A stretch of 64,000 bases of DNA from Acidilobaceae archaeon (GCA_027082825.1 JALWTO010000040.1:1-64000); one strand, 5' to 3'. Counted from the stretch's first letter, positions 33,644 through 44,110 are shown. Notes: generated by a model not told the origin, from the sequence alone. Program-made: numbers and translations.

Positions 33644-36600
33644 TTAAGAGCATTGGAGCTTTGATATTTGTATAAAATAGATAACGTTTGTATTATTTCC
33701 TTCAATAAGCACTAAGTAATTATCGAAAAACTCAAGTCTATCTCCAGGCCCTATAACATTCAACTGATAGGAAATTGTACATATGTTTGTAGAGTTATTG
33801 TTCAGATCTAACCTAACAAAGGAGTTTTCTTTTTCTATGGCAAACCATAAATAATTGTTACCAATTGCGCTACCAACTATGTTAATCTGCGGAACCTCTA
33901 TCATAGACATGGAACTTCCATTAAGATAGTAATACCTGAATACCTCAGTCTCGTTAGTCTCTGTATCAAGAAGAGTGAAATACGTAACTTCTTTAACATA
34001 ATCTAGAGCCGAGGTGCTATAGTCCCAGAACTCATAGTTAGGGAGCTGCTGGATGAGTTTATAGAGAATCTGGCCATTAGATTCATTAATGGTCATTAAT
34101 TCAACACTACCGACTTTTGAACTAATATTTTGGAAGCCTAGAGCAATAATATTATTAAAGACCTCGACCTTAGGATGTAGGAACTTTTTGGTTAAAAATT
34201 GACACAAACTATTGAGCGTTGGGGTTATATTACTGTTCTGTTTTATAGAACTGAAATCTATGGTTGTATTGTAAACTGTAAGTATTGAGGGGTTCGAGGG
34301 ACGATTGCTTGACACTCCTCGAGTAACAACAATGAGCTCCTGAGTAACGGGGTCATAGGAAAAATCTGTGTTTCCATTAAATGTTATCGCTCCACCACTC
34401 TCAAGCATTATTGTAAACCAGTACTTTAACGAAGGTCCTTCAGTTCCTGATGTGATGTTATAAACATCTATATGATTAGTTTCTCCACATCCCACCATAA
34501 GTATATATCCCCCTTCAGATACAAATTCATTAGCAATAACGTTGAGTTGGTCTATTGAAAGCTTGAAAGGCTTTGGAGACTTAAATTCTATCTTAAGATA
34601 GATAGTTTTTGAGCTTGGAACAAATGGTAATGAAGCTGTATTATTTATAGCCTTATTAGTAGAATTATAAGTCGCCCATCCCGAGAGATCTGTAGGAATT
34701 ACAGGAAACCAACTTTTATTATCTGGTGATGCTAGAACTCTATATTCTCCTGTAACATTGGATTCAAAGGAGTACGATACCAAGAAGTTTTTAGCTGATA
34801 GAGTTTCTAAGTCTATTGCATCCCCAATAGCAGAGTAATATTCCTCTTTTGTAATATTAATTGAAAGGTTATAGACATTACTTCCAATAATATTATAAAG
34901 TGAAGTTTCATTATAGGCAATTATAGATGCTAGGGTTCCATTAGGATAGTAAAGCTTAATAGTCCATTTACTTATGATAGGCTCCTTAAGGACAAAAATC
35001 TTTGCCACATTATTTTTGTTAAAAGTTCCATTTGCGACAAAGCCATTAGGAGAGTCAATCTCTATTTTCCAACCCGAAAGATTATATCCCTGAGGCCCAT
35101 AAACAGTTATAAAACGAGGATCACTTTGAGAAATAACTACCATATCAAAACAGGCTGTAGTGTTATAGGTCCCTAATCCTACGTAAAAAACATCCAAGCC
35201 TACCGTATAATAGATTGGATTCATTAATGAAGTCCCATTAATGTTATAAATATCAAGATATAAGTTTAAGTTATCATTACTAATATTTATAACCGAAAGG
35301 ATATAGTACCAATAATTTTCAGAAACTGTTGTATTTAAACGAGTGCTATTTAAAATAGACCATTTTTTGTGTATTCCTTTGAATCTATTGAATTCCCATA
35401 TATTTCCATACAAAATGTTTTTCTGAGAGGAGCTCATATCTAAAGTGGTCGTATAGAAGTAATAAGAATCTGGATTGAAAACCATGTCAATAAAACCTTG
35501 ATATTTTTTGGGGCTTGTTAAGGTAAGAATGTATAAGTTGGAAAGAGCTAAATTACCATTATAAGCTGGGTAAATATACCCATTGTATTTATAGAAGTAT
35601 TGAGGATATTCTGCATATGAATCGCCACTGGAAAGCAGACTAGGAGAGACCTCTATATTATTTTGACAGATACCACCACCATAAATTCCATAGTTTTCTG
35701 ACCAACTCCAATTTCCGTATTCGGGAATTAGGCTGTCATTTTTGAACGGATTTGATGAGAAGTTGTCAGCATATAAAACGTTATCTTTATATTTTTCTAA
35801 CTTGAAGACAATTTTTTCTATCGGTACAGAATCTACAATTAGGCTATTATTATCATTTAACTTAAGGGAGGTCCTGTCTCCATCGATATAACTTCCACTT
35901 AGAATATTGTAACTTATAGGACTTCCATAGATAGGAACTGTGCCTATTTTTACAGGACCAAGCCAGGTCTCAGTATAGTTTCCACATCTCTCTTTAAGGC
36001 TTTCAGAAACCACACCAGAAGGAACTAGAGAAGTTGAATATGTTATGTCCAGAGCAAAGTCAGTAAGGTTTGCATATACCTTTCTGACTGGAACAAAGGA
36101 AGGTTGATTAAGGCCTTCATACCCCTTTGCTGAGAATGGTATATTGAAGACAAAATATGTCCTTGAAGTATCTATAGAAACTTTGGTAACTAGATCGACC
36201 TCAAGCATATAGCTTTTTCCTATGAATATTCCGTTTGCAATATCCTGAGTAACATTGTCATAAACCATTACTGGAATAGTCTCTTTACCATTGTATTTAT
36301 AAAGGGTCATGGAAATACTTTCTATTATCTCTGGAACAGTAGATGCATTAATTAAGTAGCTGTTTCCTGAGGTTGTAGTTATTATAAGTCCCAAAAGCTT
36401 TATTGGGTAGTTCATTGAGTTTATCAGAGCAATCCTATATGTATTGTTCCCGGGAAGCCCAATGTTTCCTGCCCTGACCAAGGTCTTGCTCATCTGAAGG
36501 AGTCTTTGCCTTGTATTGGCTATTTGATTTATGGTTGAGTAACTTTGATTGACTCTTCTTATAAAGAGGAAGTGAAGAGCTATAATTGTTATGAGCATTA

Positions 36601-36649
36601 CAATTATTATCATAGCAATTATTCCACCCAGCCCCCTTTCAGATCTCAT
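33644..36649 (-). CDS. Very large secreted protein with pilin-like N-terminus (1001 aa)
   Basis: MRSERG-LGGIIAMIIIVMLITIIALHFLF class III signal/TM; long Asn/Ser/Thr-rich extracellular region with many N-x-S/T sequons; 1-nt overlap with upstream pilin gene. Confidence 0.8.
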   Translation of the reverse strand: MRSERGLGGIIAMIIIVMLITIIALHFLFIRRVNQSYSTINQIANTRQRLLQMSKTLVRAGNIGLPGNNTYRIALINSMNYPIKLLGLIITTTSGNSYLINASTVPEIIESISMTLYKYNGKETIPVMVYDNVTQDIANGIFIGKSYMLEVDLVTKVSIDTSRTYFVFNIPFSAKGYEGLNQPSFVPVRKVYANLTDFALDITYSTSLVPSGVVSESLKERCGNYTETWLGPVKIGTVPIYGSPISYNILSGSYIDGDRTSLKLNDNNSLIVDSVPIEKIVFKLEKYKDNVLYADNFSSNPFKNDSLIPEYGNWSWSENYGIYGGGICQNNIEVSPSLLSSGDSYAEYPQYFYKYNGYIYPAYNGNLALSNLYILTLTSPKKYQGFIDMVFNPDSYYFYTTTLDMSSSQKNILYGNIWEFNRFKGIHKKWSILNSTRLNTTVSENYWYYILSVINISNDNLNLYLDIYNINGTSLMNPIYYTVGLDVFYVGLGTYNTTACFDMVVISQSDPRFITVYGPQGYNLSGWKIEIDSPNGFVANGTFNKNNVAKIFVLKEPIISKWTIKLYYPNGTLASIIAYNETSLYNIIGSNVYNLSINITKEEYYSAIGDAIDLETLSAKNFLVSYSFESNVTGEYRVLASPDNKSWFPVIPTDLSGWATYNSTNKAINNTASLPFVPSSKTIYLKIEFKSPKPFKLSIDQLNVIANEFVSEGGYILMVGCGETNHIDVYNITSGTEGPSLKYWFTIMLESGGAITFNGNTDFSYDPVTQELIVVTRGVSSNRPSNPSILTVYNTTIDFSSIKQNSNITPTLNSLCQFLTKKFLHPKVEVFNNIIALGFQNISSKVGSVELMTINESNGQILYKLIQQLPNYEFWDYSTSALDYVKEVTYFTLLDTETNETEVFRYYYLNGSSMSMIEVPQINIVGSAIGNNYLWFAIEKENSFVRLDLNNNSTNICTISYQLNVIGPGDRLEFFDNYLVLIEGNNTNVIYFIQISKLQCS

Positions 36650-37089
36650 TATCCTATCACCTCTGCATAGCCTAGAGCTTTACCATAATCAGTCACTACC
36701 ATCACTGTATGGCTTCCTGGAGATGTTACCGGAGATGAGAAAGGCCCTATTTTGACCAACTCATTAGGACCCAAGGTTAGAGGTAGGCTGAACCCTATAG
36801 GATCTGCAGGGGTATTATCAACAAAGATATCATAGATCTTTGCTCCCCCTGAGCTTGTTGCAACAAATATCCAAAGTTTTCCACTGGCCTTGTTTATATA
36901 GGCTCTAACTACAACCAGATTTTCAGTAGCCTCGTTTTGGGCTGTAATTAATTGGTTAGCTGTTGCTGATTCTTGCGTACTAAAGTAGTCTATTGCGGCA
37001 AGATATACAGTAAGTCCTACTGCAATAGTTATCATCAACACAAGAAGTGCAGAAAATATCTCACTAATCCCTCTTCTTCTCCTTATCAA
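36649..37089 (-). CDS. Archaeal type IV pilin/archaellin-like protein
   Basis: MIRRRRG-ISEIFSALLVLMITIAVGLTVYLAAIDYF class III signal peptide followed by a beta-rich domain. Confidence 0.82.
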   Translation of the reverse strand: MIRRRRGISEIFSALLVLMITIAVGLTVYLAAIDYFSTQESATANQLITAQNEATENLVVVRAYINKASGKLWIFVATSSGGAKIYDIFVDNTPADPIGFSLPLTLGPNELVKIGPFSSPVTSPGSHTVMVVTDYGKALGYAEVIG

Positions 37090-37248
37090 GATAAGCTTAC
37101 CTTAATATTTTAATTCCCTCCAGAAGTTAAAAACATAACCTAGTTTTATGAAGGATGTGAACAGTGTGACGATTTACATTCTCAATTATTTATTTCAAAC
37201 CATAACATATTAAGGTAGGCCCTCATTATTTCTTAAACCTTAATTAGA

Positions 37249-38487
37249 TTGTATTGGTACTACTGCCTCTCTTCCCCCTTATTACTTAAGATTGAGCTAA
37301 GATCATCAAAGGTGAGGTACTTATTGAGCGGAGCCAGAGCTGTACTTCTAGAAACAGCTAGGAGATATGCACTAGCATATAAGGAAGCAGAGGTTAGAGG
37401 AGACTATGAAACAGCAAGCGTTAACTTAAAGAGGGCTGTAGAAGCTCTTGAAGATTTCTTAAGACTCTATCCAAGCGATCTCTTGGCCCCAAGAATTAGA
37501 AAGCTTATATTTCAATATAGAGATAGACTTAAGATGCTTGAGAGAAAAATGCTTATAGCAACCTCTGCAGGAGGAGAGGAGTTTGAGGTTGAGATAAACG
37601 AACAGAAGGAAAAGACCGATGGTATAAGGACTCCTCCAGAGTTCGTTCTTAAAGAAAAACCAGAGGTTACATTTGATGATATAGCTGGGCTTGATGACGC
37701 TAAGCAGGCAATAAAGGAGGCGATAATTTATCCTATAAGGAGACCAGATCTCTTTCCATTAGGATGGCCTAGAGGAATACTTCTCTATGGACCTCCTGGA
37801 ACTGGGAAAACTATGCTTGCTGCAGCAGTCGTAAACGAAGTTGATGGAGAGTTTCTTTATGTTGATGCAGCAAGCATAATGAGCAAGTGGCTTGGTGAAG
37901 GGGAGAGGAATGTCAAGAAGCTGTTCTCATATGCAAGGTCCAGAGCAAAGGATGACATTCCTGTTATAATATTCATTGATGAGATAGATGCACTTCTAGG
38001 GGTCCACACAGCCGAGGTTGGAGGAGAAGTAAGAGTGAGAAATCAGTTCCTTAAGGAAATGGATGGAATCCAGGACAAGAATTGTGATCTTCATGTATAT
38101 GTAATAGGGGCTACAAACAAGCCCTGGAAGCTTGATGAACCCTTCATAAGGAGGTTTCAGAAGAGGATTTACGTTCCTCTTCCAGATTATGAAGCTAGAA
38201 GAAAGCTCCTTGAGCTACTAACAAAGAAAATAAGACTTGCTTCTGATGTTGACATTGATGAACTAGCAAGATTTCTTGATGGATATTCAGGAAGTGACAT
38301 AAGGGATATAGTACAAGGGGCTTATATGAGGGTCGTGAGAGAGGTCTTTGAGAATGGAGAAAGTGGAGAACCCAGACCTGTTGGCATGGATGACTTCAAG
38401 GAGATAATAAGGAGGAGAAAGCCAAGCGTTGATAGAAATATGATTAAGCTTTTTGATGAGTGGAGGAGGAAGTTCGAGGCACTTTAG
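37249..38487 (+). CDS. cdvC: CdvC/Vps4-like AAA ATPase with N-terminal MIT domain (GTG start at 37312 possible)
   Basis: LLYGPPGTGKTMLAAAV Walker A, IIFIDEIDAL Walker B, MIT-like three-helix N-terminus. Confidence 0.93.
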   Translation: MYWYYCLSSPLLLKIELRSSKVRYLLSGARAVLLETARRYALAYKEAEVRGDYETASVNLKRAVEALEDFLRLYPSDLLAPRIRKLIFQYRDRLKMLERKMLIATSAGGEEFEVEINEQKEKTDGIRTPPEFVLKEKPEVTFDDIAGLDDAKQAIKEAIIYPIRRPDLFPLGWPRGILLYGPPGTGKTMLAAAVVNEVDGEFLYVDAASIMSKWLGEGERNVKKLFSYARSRAKDDIPVIIFIDEIDALLGVHTAEVGGEVRVRNQFLKEMDGIQDKNCDLHVYVIGATNKPWKLDEPFIRRFQKRIYVPLPDYEARRKLLELLTKKIRLASDVDIDELARFLDGYSGSDIRDIVQGAYMRVVREVFENGESGEPRPVGMDDFKEIIRRRKPSVDRNMIKLFDEWRRKFEAL

Positions 38488-38760
38488 CTTTTATTAACTA
38501 ATTAAATATCAAATAAAGGAGTTCTTTAACCTCGATCAATATAGTATAAATTATAGGGATTATCTCCTTAGATAATGAAATTAGTCAAGGCCAACGTTAG
38601 CGAAGAGAGTATCGAATTTTAAAACGCAGTCCTTGTTGAGTTATTCAGCAAAGAAACCTTTAATTTGTAATCATCTTGGACATACCTTCAAGCTATAGTT
38701 TAGTAAATGTAGACACTTTAGAAAATATTATTCTAGAAAAGTTCAGGACAAATAAACACC

Positions 38761-39471
38761 CTAAGGAATCTTTCCCTTGACTATCATCTCAGCTATCTCA
38801 GCAAATCCTTTTCCTCCAGGAAGAGATGCAATGTATTTTGCTTTGGCTTTGGCCTGAGGATCCGCATCTGAAGGCGTTGCAGAGAAGCCAAGAACCTCAA
38901 ATAGCGGTATGTCATTTTCTCCATCTCCAATAGCAATTGCCTCACTTTTATCGATGTTCAGAATTTTCAAGACAATCTCAGCACCCTTGGCCTTAGAAGT
39001 CCCCTTAGGGGCTATATGATAAGCATAACCAGTAACTATGGTAACGTAGCTACCATATTTAGCAACTATCTCCTCAACCTTAGCTCTTAGACTAGGATCC
39101 TTTCTGGGGTCTAGAAATGCTATGTCATGATATCTGTATGGATTCTGCCAGCTAGGCTTTAACCCAAGAGCCTTAAGCTCATAAAAGAGCTCCTTTGGAG
39201 GCTTTCCTTCACAAACATGAATTATCTCCCAGCTCTCCCTATCAAATATAGCACAACCGTTCTCAGCAATTATCGGCCCAGTACTTCCAATATATCTTGC
39301 AAGTCCTGCAGCAACGGGAATATTGTTCCCTGTTGCTAGGGAGACTTTTATTCCATTTCCCTCAAGAAGTCTTATGGCATTTATTGCATCAATATCTAGA
39401 AGCAGGTCCCCTCTTCTTCTGGTTAAGGTTCCATCGACGTCACTTATGACAAGCTTAACCTTGCTCATCAT
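38761..39471 (-). CDS. Phosphoglycolate phosphatase (HAD Cof-type)
   Basis: ISDVDGTLTRRRG, LATGN, AIGDGENDIPLFEVLGFSATPSDA. Confidence 0.9.
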   Translation of the reverse strand: MMSKVKLVISDVDGTLTRRRGDLLLDIDAINAIRLLEGNGIKVSLATGNNIPVAAGLARYIGSTGPIIAENGCAIFDRESWEIIHVCEGKPPKELFYELKALGLKPSWQNPYRYHDIAFLDPRKDPSLRAKVEEIVAKYGSYVTIVTGYAYHIAPKGTSKAKGAEIVLKILNIDKSEAIAIGDGENDIPLFEVLGFSATPSDADPQAKAKAKYIASLPGGKGFAEIAEMIVKGKIP

Positions 39472-39603
39472 CAGACACCTACAGAATCAAGGAACTCTTA
39501 CCAATAAAAAAATCAGCCGATTCGCAAACGGCCTCAGGTAGTGAACGCTTTCTGCTAGAAGTAGATAAAGGAGTTAACTCGCTAAGTATACTGGGGAAAG
39601 GGC

Positions 39604-40656
39604 TTGGGAGTTAATCTTAGGGATCTCATACCTTCAGAGGCCAAAAGAGAGGTTGAGCTTAAGGCTTTAAAGGGTAGAGAGGTCGCCTTAGACGCCTATA
39701 ACATATTATATCAGTTCCTTGCTGCAATAAGACAACCTAATGGAACCCCATTGATGGATAGCCACGGAAGGGTCACAAGTCATCTGAGCGGTCTATTTTA
39801 CAGAACAATAAACTTAGTGGAAGAAGGAATAAAACCTGTATTTGTATTTGATGGAAAGCCTCCAGAGATGAAGAGAAAGGAGATAGAGGAGAGGATAAAG
39901 AGAAGAGAGGAAGCAGCAAGCAAATACAGACAAGCAGTTGAGCTCGGGAGACTTGATGAAGCTAGAAAATATGCACAGGCAACAGGAAGACTGACAAATG
40001 AGATGGTTGATGAATCTAAAAAGCTTTTAGAAGCCATGGGGATGCCTGTTGTCCAGGCTCCAGCTGATGGTGAAGCTCAAGCAGCATGTATGGCAGCCTG
40101 GGGTTCAGTGTGGGCTGCTGGAAGCCAGGATTATGACAGCCTCCTCTTTGGAGCTCCAAGACTTGTGAGAAACCTAGCAATAACTGGAAGAAGAAAGCTT
40201 CCAGGAAGAGATGAATATATCGAGATAAAGCCCGAGATTATAGAGCTTGTTAGCCTTCTAAAGTCATTGAAAATAACTAGAGACCACCTTATTGTTATAG
40301 GAATCTTTTTAGGAACAGACTTTAATCCTGGTGGTGTTAAAGGCTATGGTCCCAAGACGGCATTAAAAATTGTTAAAAGTGTTGATGATCCTCTAAAGAT
40401 ATTAAACACAGTCCCAAAGGTCAAGGAAGAAAATGATCCTAAAGAGATATTCAAGTACTTTAAGAAACCTCCATGCACAAAAGATTACAAGATCTTATGG
40501 AGAGAGCCAAACATAGAAAAAGTAAAGAGCATCCTTGTAGACAAACATGACTTTAATGCTGAGAGAGTAGAGAAGGGGATCTCAAGGCTGAAAAAGGCTT
40601 ACAGAGAGAACCTGAAGGGTAGGATCTCAAGGCTCGATGCTTGGTTTAAGAGGTGA
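39604..40656 (+). CDS. fen: Flap endonuclease 1
   Basis: VALDAYNILYQFLAAIRQPNGTPL, FVFDGKPPEMKRKEIEER, GEAQAACMAAWG, SQDYDSLLFGAPRLVRN, C-terminal ISRLDAWFK PIP-like motif. Confidence 0.96.
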   Translation: MGVNLRDLIPSEAKREVELKALKGREVALDAYNILYQFLAAIRQPNGTPLMDSHGRVTSHLSGLFYRTINLVEEGIKPVFVFDGKPPEMKRKEIEERIKRREEAASKYRQAVELGRLDEARKYAQATGRLTNEMVDESKKLLEAMGMPVVQAPADGEAQAACMAAWGSVWAAGSQDYDSLLFGAPRLVRNLAITGRRKLPGRDEYIEIKPEIIELVSLLKSLKITRDHLIVIGIFLGTDFNPGGVKGYGPKTALKIVKSVDDPLKILNTVPKVKEENDPKEIFKYFKKPPCTKDYKILWREPNIEKVKSILVDKHDFNAERVEKGISRLKKAYRENLKGRISRLDAWFKR

Positions 40657-42024
40657 ATGACCCTTACAATGTATCTTAAGATCCTGGTCAGGAGCAAAAG
40701 AGATGCAGACGCAGTAAGGTCTGTGGTCAGGATATTCAGGGTCAGAGACATTAAAGTAGAAAGTCTTGGAGGTCTTAGAGGAGATAAGTTAGCCGAAAAA
40801 ATATTAAATGAAGTTAAGCCGTTTACTATAGTCATTTTAGGGAAGGAGGATAGTGAGATAGCCAAGCTTGTTGAGAGGGAACTTCCTCCTTTTTCTGATG
40901 TGATAATCTCCAGGACGAAAAGGGTTAGAAACAGTACTCCAAGTCAAATACTTTCTCTCATAAGCAAAGGAAGGGCATCAATAAGGCTTTATACATCTTG
41001 GAAAGGGACTTATTTGTTATCAAGAACCAAGAGTGCCAAAACGATTAGTTTTAAAAGAGATCCCCAAGGTGACACATTCTTTATTTATAATAAAGGTATC
41101 GAAACCCTCTCAGAAGTCTTAGGCTATGAGATCAGTGGAGTTGTCTTAGCCTTTAAGCTCTCTAGAGGGATACACGAACTTCTACTGGGTCCAGAACTTA
41201 TTGCAAGACTTTACATTGGCCAGAATTTAGAAGACATCAAAGTAAAGGAACTCTTTGGAAAAAAAGTAGAAAAAGGCCCTGATCTCGAAGATGTTATTAG
41301 TGGAAATAGATCTATTATCAAAATACTTGAAGAAAGAGCAGAAAAAATCCTTAAGGAATATTCAGAAGAGCCAGACACTGTAATAGTTCCTTGGAGTGGA
41401 GGAAAAGACTCAACAGCAGCTTTACTTATAGCAATAAGGGTATTTGGAAAAGATAGAGTAAAACCAGTTTACGTAGACACTGGTGTTGACTTCGATGAAA
41501 ATAGATATTACATTGAAAAGATTTCCTCATTGATGAAAATAGAATATCATGTCTATAATGCAGAAATCGATAAAGAACTTATGAAGGGGAAACCTTTGCC
41601 CACTCCTAAACATAGATGGTGCACTTATAGAAAGATTCTGGCCCTTAGAAAGGCTTTCAGCGAGTTATCTAAAGGTAAAACCTTAGTTGTTGTAGGGGAC
41701 AGAGACGCAGAGTCTGATACAAGGGCTATGAGGCCCGTCTTAAGAAGTGATGAGACTGGTCTTCCACTGATTGCTCCACTAAAGTTATGGGGAGGGGCCC
41801 ATGTAGAGACTTATATATTATCTAAAGGCCTTCCACTCAATCCTCTCTATAAAATGGGTTTCTATAGGATAGGTTGTTACATATGTTTCTCACTAAGGTC
41901 TTGGGAGCTTAGAAACATTATAAGAAATAATTTGATAGATGAGATATTAAAAAGAAGGCCTGAACATAAAGATTTTTTGAAGAGATTTTTAATATCAAAA
42001 GGTTTTTCTACTCATCTCAAATAA
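40657..42024 (+). CDS. PAPS reductase/PP-loop family enzyme with ~210-aa uncharacterised N-terminal region
   Basis: VPWSGGKDSTAALLIAIR PP-loop; HRWCTYRK and GCYICF cysteines. Confidence 0.85.
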   Translation: MTLTMYLKILVRSKRDADAVRSVVRIFRVRDIKVESLGGLRGDKLAEKILNEVKPFTIVILGKEDSEIAKLVERELPPFSDVIISRTKRVRNSTPSQILSLISKGRASIRLYTSWKGTYLLSRTKSAKTISFKRDPQGDTFFIYNKGIETLSEVLGYEISGVVLAFKLSRGIHELLLGPELIARLYIGQNLEDIKVKELFGKKVEKGPDLEDVISGNRSIIKILEERAEKILKEYSEEPDTVIVPWSGGKDSTAALLIAIRVFGKDRVKPVYVDTGVDFDENRYYIEKISSLMKIEYHVYNAEIDKELMKGKPLPTPKHRWCTYRKILALRKAFSELSKGKTLVVVGDRDAESDTRAMRPVLRSDETGLPLIAPLKLWGGAHVETYILSKGLPLNPLYKMGFYRIGCYICFSLRSWELRNIIRNNLIDEILKRRPEHKDFLKRFLISKGFSTHLK

Positions 42025-42894
42025 ATGAATGGCTGTTGCAAGATCCAACAATGCTGTTCCTACAGACTTGTAGAACCATATCTCCTTAGGCTTGCAGGCC
42101 CTTTCTCCCCTGGCAATCTCTCCCAATTCAACAATGTCAAAGCTTACATTGTTTTTTATGGCCTCCTCTATACATCCAGACTCGCTGAGCACACCTTCTC
42201 TAGTATCCACCAAAATACATCCAGCTCTTCTTATAGTCTCAACGTCAACCTCTTTGATAGGCTTTGGAGCCCCTATGCTTACAACTTTAGCCTCAGACTT
42301 AAGCATGGATCCCTTAACCAGAGGATCCCTGCTTGTAGTTGCCGAAATAATTACATCAGATTTTTCAAGGAGATCTTCAAGTTCAACAACCTTTCCTTTG
42401 ACCTTTTCTGCAAGTTTTTTAGCCTTCTCCCTAGCTATATCGTAGATCAGATATCTATCAAAACCAATTACTTTTTTCATAACCTCTACATGGTATTTTC
42501 CCTGAAATCCAGCCCCTATTAGCCCCAATGTTCCTCCTCTAGTTCTCATCATTCTGAGTGCTAATGCTGTGGTAGCTGCTGTTCTCCAGCCAGTAAAACT
42601 TGATGCACTTGCTTCCATCAGGATATCACCATTTTCAGCATCGAAGAGCATCACAACTCCTCTAACTAGGGGTAACTCTCTCTTAGGGTTTTCAGGATAA
42701 ACACCAACAATCTTAACAACGTAGTATCCAAGCCCTCCAGCCAACATCGTACTGAACCAGGAGCCTTTTTCCTCAATACTAGGTCTTTTAGGAGCCTTTT
42801 TCCTAGACCTAAGAACCTCCTCTATCTTATTAATAAGAGCTTTAGGATCAATAAGTTTGTCAATCCACTCATCAGTAAGGACTATTCTGGACAA
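41995..42894 (-). CDS. Ornithine cyclodeaminase/alanine dehydrogenase (mu-crystallin) family
   Basis: FTGWRTAATTALALRMM, GLIGAGFQGKYHVEVM, DTREGVLSESGCI. Confidence 0.9.
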   Translation of the reverse strand: MSRIVLTDEWIDKLIDPKALINKIEEVLRSRKKAPKRPSIEEKGSWFSTMLAGGLGYYVVKIVGVYPENPKRELPLVRGVVMLFDAENGDILMEASASSFTGWRTAATTALALRMMRTRGGTLGLIGAGFQGKYHVEVMKKVIGFDRYLIYDIAREKAKKLAEKVKGKVVELEDLLEKSDVIISATTSRDPLVKGSMLKSEAKVVSIGAPKPIKEVDVETIRRAGCILVDTREGVLSESGCIEEAIKNNVSFDIVELGEIARGERACKPKEIWFYKSVGTALLDLATAIHLFEMSRKTF

Positions 42895-42960
42895 TTTTTA
42901 ACACCGAAATTTAATAGAGACCCTAACTTTTTAAAGTCCTGGGGGAGGTGAGGGATCGCC

Positions 42961-43323
42961 TTGTTCAGCTTAAATCCTAGAGAGCTTAGGAAGATGCTCA
43001 AAAGAATGGGAATAAATATGGAGGAAATCGAAGCTGAAGAGGTCATTATAAAACTTCCTGAAGGCAAAAAACTTATCATAGAGTCCCCAAATAGTGTCGC
43101 ATTAATGAAAGCCAAAGGACAGCCAAATATGTTCTATATAGTAGGTGGGCACATTAAAGAAGAGGCTGAAGAGACTAAAGAAGAGGAAGCACCATCCTTT
43201 AGTGAAGATGATGTGAAGCTTGTCGCAGAACAGGCAGGAGTTTCCTTAGAGGAGGCAAGAAAGGCCCTTGAGGAAACAAGTGGAGATATAGCTGAGGCTA
43301 TATTAAAGCTTAAGGGAGCTTAA
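42961..43323 (+). CDS. nac: Nascent polypeptide-associated complex protein
   Basis: NPRELRKMLKRMGINMEEIEAEEVIIKLPEGKKLIIESP NAC domain plus C-terminal UBA. Confidence 0.95.
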   Translation: MFSLNPRELRKMLKRMGINMEEIEAEEVIIKLPEGKKLIIESPNSVALMKAKGQPNMFYIVGGHIKEEAEETKEEEAPSFSEDDVKLVAEQAGVSLEEARKALEETSGDIAEAILKLKGA

Positions 43324-43329
43324 CTTTTT

Positions 43330-44079
43330 TCAGATATTTATAGATAGGGTTAACGGTTCTGAGGCATTTCTAAGAGATGTTATCAATTCGTTAAGGTCCT
43401 TTGCCAAACTGAGTATAAGAGGTATGCCCTCAGACTTTGCAAGTTCTACTGCCAGAGGATCTACATTACCTCTTGGTCCATGGATCACAACCATTGAGGG
43501 CTTTACTGGAGAGACTCTTACAGCAACCATAGGACTCCTTCCAAGTCTAACTCCAGTAAATATAACAGCTCTCTCTGTTGTTGTTCCCAGAAGAGTGTAG
43601 AACTTCACACCACTAAGACCCATTATTGCCTTTATGCTGTCAAGAACGGTATAACCATAAACCTTCCTTTCTATAGGAAATTCTGGAGCTAATATTACTC
43701 CCTTTACCAGGCTTGTAACTTCATCAACTGAAAGAGGCCTCATGAACTCTCTCATATCTATCACAATCCCTGGGGGAATACCTACACTCCTTGCAATGCC
43801 CCTGACCCTCTCCCATCCTCTCATTGCATCTATACTTATAAGGGAATCAACAAATCTCTTTATGAACTTGGCTCCAGGACTTCTTCTTCCCTTTTCATAA
43901 TCACTTATAACACTAGCAGAAACTCCCATGGCCTTAGCAAGTTCGATCTGGGATATTTTGAAATACTCTCTCCACTTCTTAAGGATGAGAGATGGACTAT
44001 TACTGTAGGCTATATCACCAGCTATTCTTTTTGCAATAATGGTTATCATATAGTCTGCTGGAGAGATCTTCTCGCTCAA
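43330..44079 (-). CDS. XRE-type HTH transcriptional regulator with C-terminal domain
   Basis: WREYFKISQIELAKAMGVSASVISDYEKGRRSPGAKFIKRFVDSL; longer ORF to 44163 runs into the tRNA, so TTG at 44079 preferred. Confidence 0.82.
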   Translation of the reverse strand: MSEKISPADYMITIIAKRIAGDIAYSNSPSLILKKWREYFKISQIELAKAMGVSASVISDYEKGRRSPGAKFIKRFVDSLISIDAMRGWERVRGIARSVGIPPGIVIDMREFMRPLSVDEVTSLVKGVILAPEFPIERKVYGYTVLDSIKAIMGLSGVKFYTLLGTTTERAVIFTGVRLGRSPMVAVRVSPVKPSMVVIHGPRGNVDPLAVELAKSEGIPLILSLAKDLNELITSLRNASEPLTLSINI

Positions 44080-44110
44080 CTTTCTTCTAAACCCCTTTAA
44101 AATCAAATGA

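Noticed and set aside
41995-42024. 30-nt convergent overlap of PAPS-reductase-like and ornithine-cyclodeaminase-like genes
   Set aside because: Short tail-to-tail overlaps are ordinary in compact archaeal genomes
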